Assembly (NCBI GenBank): GCA_964398365.1
Contig: CAYNMC010000029.1
Location: 1-48,448, forward strand
Origin: CAYNMC01 sp964398365
GTDB taxonomy: Bacteria; Patescibacteriota; Microgenomatia; UBA1400; CAYNMC01
Length of the DNA stretch: 48,448 nucleotides
Direction of reading: 5' to 3'
The position numbers and the translations under genes are program-made. Below, piece after piece: positions 1 through 6,656 of the stretch (the first letter of the stretch is position 1; each line of letters opens with the position of its first letter). The notes beneath the pieces were generated by a model. It was not told where the DNA came from. It did not search any database and saw only the letters and a program-made list of their open reading frames with translations.

Positions 1-117
1 AAATAAGATTTCGTATTATAATTAATAATAATAATTGATAATTTTTTTAATGATAAATTTTTAATTTTCATATTGACAAAAAGATTAATATGTTTTTAAC
101 TTTAATTAATAAATAAA

Positions 118-123
118 CATAAT
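118..123 (+). promoter_or_regulatory. Possible -10 element for the lipase-like gene
   Basis: CATAAT (5 of 6 to the TATAAT consensus) ends 8 bases before the ATG at 132, which would start transcription almost at the start codon. No good -35 lies at 16-18 bases upstream. A TTGACA at 73-78 is too far away to pair with it. The 1-131 region is otherwise very AT-rich and shows no gene. Confidence 0.4.
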
Positions 124-131
124 ATTAATTA

Positions 132-2672
132 ATGAAAATTGTAAAATATTTTTTCTCTTTTATTTTTTTCCTTTTTTTATTCTTTTATTCGTCGCAAGAT
201 ATTTTAGCAAATCAGGTAATATTTTTTGATGATTTTTCTAACAATTTGGCTAAATGGCAGATTGATAGTGGACAATGGAATATAGAGACGCTAGATAACA
301 ATAAAGTGCTTTCTACCAGCATCTCTGGTTATAATGACACTCTCCATCAAATTTTCGTTAAAGATATTAATTTAAAAAACTATATAATAGAAGTAAAAAT
401 AAAAGCACTGAGCGGAGTAGACACAGTTATAGTTTTTAGAGTAAAAAATTCTATTAATTATTATAGCGTAGGTTTAGGATTTCCTGAATTACCCCTGTAT
501 CCCGCAAATTATGTCGATCTAAGAAAAAAAGTTAATGGTACTTCAAATAGACTTTATAAAGCCGATTATACATTTAATAAAAATCAGTGGTATACATTTA
601 AATTAATTGTAAAAGATAATAATTTTAAGGGCTATATTGATAATCAACTAGTTTTTGATTTTACTGACTCTTCTAACTCCTTTATTGATGGCTCTGTTGG
701 TTTAGCAGGTTGGTCTGGTGCATTTGGAAACTTTCATTTTCTATATGATGATTTCAAAATAACCTCTCTCCCTTCTCCCACCCTCTTCCTTCCTGGTTTA
801 GGAGGTAGTTGGAATTTAAAGTCACTCTTATTTGATAAGGAAGGTGGAACTTGGGGTAAGCCGCCAATAGATATTTATAAAAATTTTCGGCAAACCATGC
901 TTACCGGCGGTTATATTGAAGGAGAAGATTATGAAGAGTTTTATTACAATTGGCGCCATGAGCTTGACAATCCCTCAATAGCTACCGATTCACTGACTAA
1001 TAATTATTTAGTAAAAGATTTAAAAGAAAAAATTGATAATTTTTATACCAGCAATGGTAACCAAAAAATTAATCTTGTTGGTCATTCTTTAGGTGGTCTT
1101 TTAGCAAGAGCTTATGCTCAAAGATATGGCACCGAAAAAATCAATAAAATCGTGACCGTAGGGAGCCCACACGCGGGCGCTGTTAAAACTTACAAAGTTT
1201 GGGAAGGCGGCGAAATTATCGACCCTAGCAGGCTTAGTTTTACTGATATTTTCTTTGAGGGTCTACTTTTCTGGCGCCAAAAATATTTTGCTCAACCCAC
1301 TCTTTTAACGACTATAAGACAGACCGCTCCTTCACTTAAAAATTTACTCCCCACTTTTGATTTTTTAATCGATATTTATGGACCTGTCAAAGTTGAAAAG
1401 ATGAAGCAAAAAAATAATCTTCTTTTCCTATTAAACCAAAATTTAGATGAGGGCGTGAAAAATTTATTACTAACGATCGCCGGCAAGGAAAACGATCCTG
1501 CAATTCAACATGATACGCTTGAATGGTTACAGGTGATGAATCCTTCGGTGGCGGAAGCTAAAGTTGGCTATTGGGAAGATGGTAAACCTTATCGAGAATT
1601 TGGTTCCGAAGATGGAGATTTAACAGTCCTCTTAAAAAGTGCTACTTTAAGTGGTGTACCCGCTTTTTATGTAACTGGTAATCACACACAAATTATCCAA
1701 AACGAAGAAGGGTTAAATAAAATTATGCAGGCGCTAGAACTTAACTTCACTCCTCAAACTCAACATTCAATTTTGCCTAAAATTCCCATTCTTTTCTTTT
1801 GGTTACATTCTCCGGTTAATCTTAAAGTAAGCGGTGCCGGTTTAGAAGCAGGCTATGGAGCTAATAATTGTAATAATTGCTATTATTCGCCAGAAAATAA
1901 TCTTATTTTAATTAATGAAGCCCCAACAGCTAACTATCTTCTCGAGTTATCACCTCTCAATTCTGGAGGGGATTATTGTTTAGATATCGGTCAAATTACC
2001 GATCAAAAGTCTTTATGGTATCGTCTTGCTGGTAATATTTCTCAAACTAATGAAATATATGAAATAAATTTTGACCCTCAAAATCCCCAAAATCCGCCAC
2101 TGATTGACAATAACGGTAACCAGTATCTTAAGCAAGCGGTAAACAAATTAATTGCTTTAAAAAAATATCTTGAAATTCAAACTATTGATCTTTCTGCTAA
2201 AAAAATTTTATTCTTAAAAATTGATTTAGCTTTAAAGTTTCTCCAAAAAACTACTAATTCTAGTCCTCAAATTCTTTCAACGTTAACACTTCTTTTTGAA
2301 ACTAGACAAGAAATTGATCAATTTGTTAAAAATGATAAACTTTCTGACTCTCAAAGGAGTTATTTAAAAAATGAAATCGAAAGTATTATCATTGATCTTA
2401 AAAGTGCTTATTTATTTTTAACCACCGAAAATCATTTTTCAAATTCTTCAATTAAAGCCCATCTTGAAATGCTGCAAAACAGCTATACTAAGTTAGAAGA
2501 AAAAGCTCAAAAAACAGCAGGGGTAAATTTACCCCTCGGTGCTGTCATGACCCTTATTGAACAAACTTTAAGAGAAGCCCAATTTGCCTATCAAAAGGGA
2601 TATCTCAAAAAAAGTTTTATCAGTTCATTTGGAGGGCATTTTCTCATCCAGGAAGCCAATAAACTTCTTTAA
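132..2672 (+). CDS. Secreted lectin-like domain plus lipase-like alpha/beta hydrolase
   Basis: Residues 1-27 form a signal peptide (basic start, long Phe/Leu core, ILANQ cleavage region). Residues about 28-215 resemble concanavalin-like/LamG-type beta-sandwich domains, starting FFDDFSNNLAKW and ending in FHFLYDDFKI. Residues about 218-530 resemble lecithin-cholesterol-acyltransferase or lipase folds: FLPGLGGSW for the oxyanion region, GHSLGG at 317-322 with Ser319 as nucleophile, and His518 in TGNHTQ as likely catalytic His. The C-terminal 200 residues are mostly helical with no family I recognise. It is probably exported and may act on lipids or glycolipids at the cell surface or of a host; the substrate is unknown. 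No lipoprotein Cys or LPXTG-type anchor is seen. It stands alone on the plus strand upstream of the tRNA. Confidence 0.75.
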   Translation: MKIVKYFFSFIFFLFLFFYSSQDILANQVIFFDDFSNNLAKWQIDSGQWNIETLDNNKVLSTSISGYNDTLHQIFVKDINLKNYIIEVKIKALSGVDTVIVFRVKNSINYYSVGLGFPELPLYPANYVDLRKKVNGTSNRLYKADYTFNKNQWYTFKLIVKDNNFKGYIDNQLVFDFTDSSNSFIDGSVGLAGWSGAFGNFHFLYDDFKITSLPSPTLFLPGLGGSWNLKSLLFDKEGGTWGKPPIDIYKNFRQTMLTGGYIEGEDYEEFYYNWRHELDNPSIATDSLTNNYLVKDLKEKIDNFYTSNGNQKINLVGHSLGGLLARAYAQRYGTEKINKIVTVGSPHAGAVKTYKVWEGGEIIDPSRLSFTDIFFEGLLFWRQKYFAQPTLLTTIRQTAPSLKNLLPTFDFLIDIYGPVKVEKMKQKNNLLFLLNQNLDEGVKNLLLTIAGKENDPAIQHDTLEWLQVMNPSVAEAKVGYWEDGKPYREFGSEDGDLTVLLKSATLSGVPAFYVTGNHTQIIQNEEGLNKIMQALELNFTPQTQHSILPKIPILFFWLHSPVNLKVSGAGLEAGYGANNCNNCYYSPENNLILINEAPTANYLLELSPLNSGGDYCLDIGQITDQKSLWYRLAGNISQTNEIYEINFDPQNPQNPPLIDNNGNQYLKQAVNKLIALKKYLEIQTIDLSAKKILFLKIDLALKFLQKTTNSSPQILSTLTLLFETRQEIDQFVKNDKLSDSQRSYLKNEIESIIIDLKSAYLFLTTENHFSNSSIKAHLEMLQNSYTKLEEKAQKTAGVNLPLGAVMTLIEQTLREAQFAYQKGYLKKSFISSFGGHFLIQEANKLL

Positions 2673-2685
2673 AGCCTCATTTGAG

Positions 2686-2757
2686 TGAGTCCAGATGGAT
2701 TTGAACCATCGACCTTTCGGATGTGAACCGAACGCTCTACCGCTGAGCTATGGACTC
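2686..2757 (-). tRNA. tRNA-Val (anticodon CAC)
   Basis: Read on the minus strand it folds as a complete cloverleaf: acceptor GAGTCCA/TGGACTC, D-stem GCTC/GAGC, anticodon stem TTCGG/CCGAA with loop TTCACAT (anticodon CAC at 2723-2725), T-stem GATGG/CCATC with loop TTCAAAT. The discriminator base is A at 2686. The bases after it are CTC, so CCA is not encoded and must be added enzymatically. It decodes GUG valine codons. It is divergent from lepB and shares a 62-base promoter interval with it. Confidence 0.96.
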
Positions 2758-2763
2758 AAGTCA

Positions 2764-2793
2764 ATTTTAACAAATTTCTTACTTGCAGATCAA
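2764..2793 (-). promoter_or_regulatory. Predicted tRNA-Val promoter
   Basis: On the minus strand TTGATC (2793-2788) is followed after 18 bases by TAAAAT (2769-2764). Six bases (TGACTT) then separate the -10 from the first base of the mature tRNA at 2757. A standard start distance would put +1 on the tRNA's own G1, so the transcript may have no 5' leader. This is a pattern match only. Confidence 0.5.
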
Positions 2794-2812
2794 TCTGAAT
2801 GTTAACTATAAT
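2783..2812 (+). promoter_or_regulatory. lepB promoter, leaderless type
   Basis: TTGCAG (2783-2788), an 18-base spacer, then a perfect TATAAT (2807-2812). Seven bases follow before the ATG at 2820, so transcription would begin at or next to the start codon. This also argues against the earlier in-frame ATG at 2799, which lies upstream of the -10. The -35 abuts the -35 of the divergent tRNA promoter. Confidence 0.7.
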
Positions 2813-2819
2813 AGAGTTT

Positions 2820-3377
2820 ATGTTTTTAAAAATTATCAGGGCGTTGGGTGCCCTTTTTATTGATTTTATTGAAACCAGCGTTTTCGCTCTTTTAATTTTT
2901 ATTTTTATGTATATCTTTCTTTTCAGACCTCATCAGGTCAAGGGCAACTCCATGTATCCCAATTTCCATGACGCTGAATATCTACTGACCAATAAAATCG
3001 TTTACCATTTTTATCCCATTCAAAGAGGTGATGTAATCATTTTTAAAGCCCCCCAAAATGAGGATTATGATTATATTAAAAGAGTTATTGGTTTGCCTGG
3101 CGAAACTGCAATGATTGCTAACGGTAATGTCTATATCAATAATCAACAGCTTAATGAAAGTAATTATCTTGATAAACAAGTAAAAACTAGTCCCGGCTTA
3201 TTTTTAACTGAAGGCAAAAAAGTAACCATACCAGAAAATGAATACTTGGTTTTAGGTGATAACCGTGATTTTTCTTCTGATTCTCGAGATTGGGGATTTG
3301 TTCCCAAAGAAAATATCATTGGTAAGGCTTGGTTTCGCTACTGGCCTTTTTCTAAAATAGGCCTAGTGAGAAGTTAA
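2820..3377 (+). CDS. lepB: Signal peptidase I
   Basis: Type I signal peptidase, which cuts signal peptides from exported proteins at the outer face of the membrane. One N-terminal membrane segment (about residues 17-35) is followed by the catalytic Ser in KGNSMYP (Ser44), the general-base Lys in YIKRVIGLPGE (Lys87), and box E GDNRDFSSDSRDWG near residues 150-163. At 185 residues it is a normal compact Gram-positive-type SipS length. The start at 2820 is chosen because the promoter's -10 overlaps the codons after the alternative ATG at 2799. The 3' end overlaps the 3' end of parB by 15 bases (convergent), with no room for a terminator. It would process exported proteins such as the upstream lipase-like gene. 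Confidence 0.93.
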   Translation: MFLKIIRALGALFIDFIETSVFALLIFIFMYIFLFRPHQVKGNSMYPNFHDAEYLLTNKIVYHFYPIQRGDVIIFKAPQNEDYDYIKRVIGLPGETAMIANGNVYINNQQLNESNYLDKQVKTSPGLFLTEGKKVTIPENEYLVLGDNRDFSSDSRDWGFVPKENIIGKAWFRYWPFSKIGLVRS

Positions 3378-4193
3378 ACTTTTATAAATCTTTTGTAAAA
3401 TTTCTTCTGTTTTTTGAGGTGAACCATTTAAAAGAATAAAAAGTTTTGTTTGCCTTTGGGTCCGAATTAACTTTACCTTTGCATTTTCCCCAAGTGCCTT
3501 TTTAATTTCATCTTGCATCTTGTCAATTTCTTCACTAATAATATATTTCGTTTCTAGATTTTGAGGAGCTGAGGAAGAAATGCCCGCTTTGGCTTTATAG
3601 CGTCTCGCTAAATCTTCAGCTCTTCTTACGGAAGCCGATTCTCTCAAGACAATTTTATACACTTCAACCATTAATTTTTGATCACGAATGGCAAGAAGAG
3701 CACGAGCATGACCTTCGGTAATTAAGCCAGATAATAAACCGTCCTTTAAAGCATCGGGTAAGGCCAGCAAATTCAAAGTGTTAGAAACATAAGAATTACT
3801 TTTGCCGATTCTTTTGGCAATTTCTTGACTACTTAAAGAAAACTCTTCAATTAATCTCTTAAAGGCTTTTGCTCTCTCCAAAGGATTTAAATCTTCCCGC
3901 TGAACATTTTCCACTAAAGCCATCTCCAACATCCCTTTGGGAGTAGTTTCTTTAATAATCACCGGTAAATGGGTTAAACCTGCTATTTTTGCTGCTCGCC
4001 AACGTCTCTCACCGGCTACAATCTGGTAACCCGCAGGCGTATGAGCCACCACCAAAGGTTCCAAAACACCATGTTCTTTGATAGACTCAACTAATTCTCC
4101 CAATCCCTCAGAATGAATCAGGCTCCGCGGTTGAAGGGGATTTGGTTGAAGCTGATTAATCTCTAATTCAACAATCTTTTTTTGTTCATCCAT
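3363..4193 (-). CDS. parB: ParB/Spo0J chromosome partitioning protein
   Basis: ParB binds parS sites and spreads as a CTP-dependent clamp to organise the replication origin region. Visible motifs are NPLQPR (18-23), the CTP-binding GERRWRAAK (61-69), ENVQREDLNPLE (95-106) and a helix-turn-helix at about 119-146 (SSQEIAKRIGKSNSYVSN). The C-terminal 60 residues would be the dimerisation domain. At 276 residues it is a normal length. It follows rpmA by 3 bases and is the last gene of the minus-strand run. No parA is adjacent and I did not see a consensus parS palindrome nearby. A nucleoid-occlusion paralogue is possible but less likely. Confidence 0.93.
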   Translation of the reverse strand: MDEQKKIVELEINQLQPNPLQPRSLIHSEGLGELVESIKEHGVLEPLVVAHTPAGYQIVAGERRWRAAKIAGLTHLPVIIKETTPKGMLEMALVENVQREDLNPLERAKAFKRLIEEFSLSSQEIAKRIGKSNSYVSNTLNLLALPDALKDGLLSGLITEGHARALLAIRDQKLMVEVYKIVLRESASVRRAEDLARRYKAKAGISSSAPQNLETKYIISEEIDKMQDEIKKALGENAKVKLIRTQRQTKLFILLNGSPQKTEEILQKIYKSLTSH

Positions 4194-4196
4194 AAA

Positions 4197-4442
4197 TTAA
4201 ATGATCACCACCGTCTGCCGGCCTTTCAATTTTTTGAAGACTACTTGGCCATTTTTCTTAGCATAAAGAGTATTATCTCTCCCAACTCCTACCCCATCCC
4301 CGGCTTTAATCACGCTACCTCGCTGACGTAAAATTATCTGCCCTTTTTTAATTTTTTCCCCGCCACCAATTTTAATTCCCAGTCTTGGACCGGGTCTATT
4401 TCGATGCTGCCGTAGTGTTCCTCCTGATTTTTTCTTTGACAT
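4197..4442 (-). CDS. rpmA: 50S ribosomal protein bL27
   Basis: bL27 sits at the peptidyl-transferase centre of the large subunit. The 81-residue sequence has the expected N-terminal basic tail (KKKSGGTLRQHRNRPGPRLG), the RQRGS signature and GVGRDNTLYAKKNGQVVF. The N-terminus is MSKKKSGG where most bacteria have MAHKKAGG, so no Firmicute-type cleaved extension is present. Its own promoter overlaps the end of the upstream methyltransferase gene. The parB gene follows at once. Confidence 0.95.
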   Translation of the reverse strand: MSKKKSGGTLRQHRNRPGPRLGIKIGGGEKIKKGQIILRQRGSVIKAGDGVGVGRDNTLYAKKNGQVVFKKLKGRQTVVII

Positions 4443-4451
4443 CTAGCCCCT

Positions 4452-4480
4452 ACTTTAATTGTTATTTTCACAAATGTCAA
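4452..4480 (-). promoter_or_regulatory. rpmA promoter
   Basis: On the minus strand a perfect TTGACA (4480-4475) is followed after 17 bases by TAAAGT (4457-4452). Nine bases then lead to the rpmA ATG at 4442, implying a leader of only a few bases. The -35 overlaps the TGA stop of the upstream methyltransferase gene. An AGGGG just before the ATG could also act as a Shine-Dalgarno sequence. Confidence 0.6.
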
Positions 4481-5274
4481 GTCTTTTTTTCACAAAGTTG
4501 TTGTCTAACGCTTTCATATAAAATGATGGCGGCCGAAACCCCAAGATTTAAAGAGTTAATTCTCCCCAACATTGGGATTTTTATTTTCAAACAACTTTTG
4601 GTTAATAAATTCTGCTTAATACCTACATTTTCAGAGCCGATAATTAAAGCCAAAGGTAAGGTTAAATCAGCATTATAATAAATTTTACTTGCTGACGGCT
4701 CTGCCGCGACAATTTTAATGCCCTCGTCTAACAAAAGATTTAAAGCAGAGAAAAGATTTTCTCTAATTATCGGGAGGTGTTCCACTGCTCCCATTGCTAC
4801 GGAAGTCACCACCGGTCCTAATTGAGCTCTTTTATCAATAATAACCGCGTCAACGCCTGCTCCTTCGGCAGTTCTAAAAACTGAACCTAAATTATAGGCA
4901 TATAAGATTTCAGGAAGAATGACTAAAAATGGCGCCTTATTTTTTTGAGCACATCTCCTTAAAATATATTTTAAAGAGTAATTTGGTAATTCTTCAGCTA
5001 TCGCAATCACACCTTGATGGTTATCTGTTTGAGAGAGACGAGCAAGATTTTTCCTACCTTTTTTTATAACGGGGACTTGATAATTTCGAGCAAGTTTAAG
5101 AATTTGCTTGATTTTAGGATCAGCTTTTACCCCTTCCTCAATAAAAAGCTGAAAAACTTTATTGCCTGCTTTAAAACATTCTAAAACTGGATTTCTGCCT
5201 TCAACCTGTCGCCAGTTTTTACTGTGAGGTCTTTTTACTTTGTTCACTGCTGATGATTTTCTTGATTTTGACAA
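4477..5274 (-). CDS. SpoU/TrmH-family RNA 2'-O-methyltransferase (RlmB-like)
   Basis: A SPOUT-fold enzyme that transfers methyl from S-adenosylmethionine to a ribose 2'-OH of rRNA or tRNA. An N-terminal substrate-binding domain (VEGRNPVLECF, then NHQGVIA) precedes the catalytic domain with YNLGSVFRTAEGAG (motif 1), LIIGSENVGI (motif 2) and MLGRINSLNLGVSAAI (motif 3). This arrangement matches RlmB (23S G2251) best, but TrmH-like or 16S targets cannot be excluded. The start is uncertain: TTG at 5274 overlaps rplU by 56 bases, GTG at 5247 is an alternative, and neither has a Shine-Dalgarno sequence. It sits between rplU and rpmA, where many bacteria have ysxB/prp. Confidence 0.85.
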   Translation of the reverse strand: MSKSRKSSAVNKVKRPHSKNWRQVEGRNPVLECFKAGNKVFQLFIEEGVKADPKIKQILKLARNYQVPVIKKGRKNLARLSQTDNHQGVIAIAEELPNYSLKYILRRCAQKNKAPFLVILPEILYAYNLGSVFRTAEGAGVDAVIIDKRAQLGPVVTSVAMGAVEHLPIIRENLFSALNLLLDEGIKIVAAEPSASKIYYNADLTLPLALIIGSENVGIKQNLLTKSCLKIKIPMLGRINSLNLGVSAAIILYESVRQQLCEKKT

Positions 5275-5566
5275 AAGTTTTTAGTTGCCGGTGACCACGC
5301 GAACGACGATAACGAGACTTGGCTTTAAATTTGGCTACCGTGATTTTTGCTGTTTTTACTTGATCTTTGATTTCCCCCAACAAATAAGCTTGCTTCACCA
5401 ATGGCTGGCCAATAATTAATTTTTTCTCTTCTGATAAAAGAAGAACTTCGTTAAATTTAACCTCTTCACCTTTCTTACCTGTAATTTTTTCAATCTCTAT
5501 AGTTTCACCTTCTTTCACTAAATACTGTTGACCTTGCTGATTAATAACTGCCCATTTATCCGTCAT
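5219..5566 (-). CDS. rplU: 50S ribosomal protein bL21
   Basis: bL21 binds 23S rRNA in the large subunit. The 115 residues contain the typical start (WAVINQQGQQYLVKEGETI), the GEEVKFNEVLLL core and the C-terminal KSRYRRSRGHRQLKTFVKI signature that corresponds to the usual KxRRxGHRQ motif. The ATG at 5566 is preferred to an upstream TTG at 5575 because it lies 8 bases after a perfect TATAAT. The tail overlaps the methyltransferase reading frame. Confidence 0.95.
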   Translation of the reverse strand: MTDKWAVINQQGQQYLVKEGETIEIEKITGKKGEEVKFNEVLLLSEEKKLIIGQPLVKQAYLLGEIKDQVKTAKITVAKFKAKSRYRRSRGHRQLKTFVKIKKIISSEQSKKTSQ

Positions 5567-5574
5567 AAATTTCA

Positions 5575-5603
5575 ATTATAACCTATCTTCAGTCATTGAG
5601 CAA
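5575..5603 (-). promoter_or_regulatory. rplU promoter, leaderless type
   Basis: On the minus strand a perfect TATAAT (5580-5575) ends 8 bases before the rplU ATG at 5566, giving essentially no 5' untranslated region. A weak -35, TTGCTC (5603-5598), lies 17 bases upstream and overlaps the end of rodA. Confidence 0.6.
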
Positions 5604-6656
5604 ATTTTTATTAACTATAAAAATGTTGTTCACGATACCTAAAGAAATCATCATCGCCAGCAAAGAGCTTCCCCCTTGAGAAATTAGCGGCAGGGTAATT
5701 CCGGTGATAGGCATTATGCCGAGATTCATCCCGACGTTAATCATAAGCTGAGTAAAAATCATCGAAAAAACCACCAGGGCAATATTTCTACCATAAACAT
5801 CTTTTAAATCAAAGCTACCAATTAAAATTTTTAATAAAAGCAAAAAGAAAAGTAAGAGCAAAAGGACACAACCCAAAAAACCCAATTCTTCTGCTAAGGA
5901 AGCAAAAATAAAATCAGTCGCTCTTTCTGGTAAAAAACGGAGTGTCGACTGCGTACCAACTCCTAATCCTTTTCCCAAAAAGCGGCCAGAACCAACTGTT
6001 ACCATCGCTTGAATTAAGTGATAACCAACTCCCAGAGGATCACTTGTGGGATGGATAAAACTAATAATTCTTTGTTTTTGATACTCTTGTAAAGAATGCC
6101 AAATCAAAGGTAAAGAGAAAGCAAAAATCAAAAAGGCGCCAATAAAAAAAAGCCAGCGGCCATGATTCAGATAAAAAATAAAAAGAAAAATAAAAAAATA
6201 AATAATGGTATTACCTAAATCTGGCTGTTTAAAAATTAAAATAAACAAAGGAGAAAAAAGAAAAAAAAACAAAAGAGAATCTTTTAGTTTTTGAAAATTA
6301 AATTTTAGCCCTAAATGAACCAAACTTAAGATAATTAAAGGTTTAACTAATTCCGAAGCCTGAAAAGAAATAAAACCAAGGTCTAGCCAGCGCACTGCTC
6401 CTTTGGTAGCTTTACCCAACAGAAAAGTAATCAGCAATAAAAAAACCGATAAAACATAAAAGGGAAAGTCAAAGCTCTTGTAAACTCGATAATCAACTTG
6501 AGCAAAAATAAAAAAACAAATAAAGGCAAAAATTAAATAAAATAAATATTGAGGAAATTTAAAAGCCCCGATGCTTACTAAAATCGCTGTTCCCAAAATA
6601 ATCAATAAACTGATTAAAAGAAAAAATACCCAATCTATACTTTTAAAAAAGTTCAT
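5589..6656 (-). CDS. rodA: RodA, SEDS peptidoglycan glycosyltransferase
   Basis: A SEDS-family membrane protein that polymerises lipid II into glycan strands for cell elongation. The 355 residues contain about ten membrane segments. Visible SEDS landmarks are the GAVRWLDLGFISFQASELVKP loop, the KQPDLGN motif, the large loop with GVGYHLIQAMVTVGSGR, FLPERATDFIFASLAEELGFLG, and the C-terminal PITGITLPLISQGGSS. It is the second SEDS protein of the window. It is called RodA because FtsW lies in the mraY-murG block and because of the NxGMNLGIMPITG tail. Its ATG overlaps the ileS stop (ATGA), so it is probably translationally coupled. Confidence 0.92.
   Translation of the reverse strand: MNFFKSIDWVFFLLISLLIILGTAILVSIGAFKFPQYLFYLIFAFICFFIFAQVDYRVYKSFDFPFYVLSVFLLLITFLLGKATKGAVRWLDLGFISFQASELVKPLIILSLVHLGLKFNFQKLKDSLLFFFLFSPLFILIFKQPDLGNTIIYFFIFLFIFYLNHGRWLFFIGAFLIFAFSLPLIWHSLQEYQKQRIISFIHPTSDPLGVGYHLIQAMVTVGSGRFLGKGLGVGTQSTLRFLPERATDFIFASLAEELGFLGCVLLLLLFFLLLLKILIGSFDLKDVYGRNIALVVFSMIFTQLMINVGMNLGIMPITGITLPLISQGGSSLLAMMISLGIVNNIFIVNKNLLND

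Noticed and set aside
73..78. TTGACA near the left edge as -35 of the lipase gene
   Set aside because: It is 39 bases from the best -10 (118-123); no good -10 lies at 16-18 bases from it.
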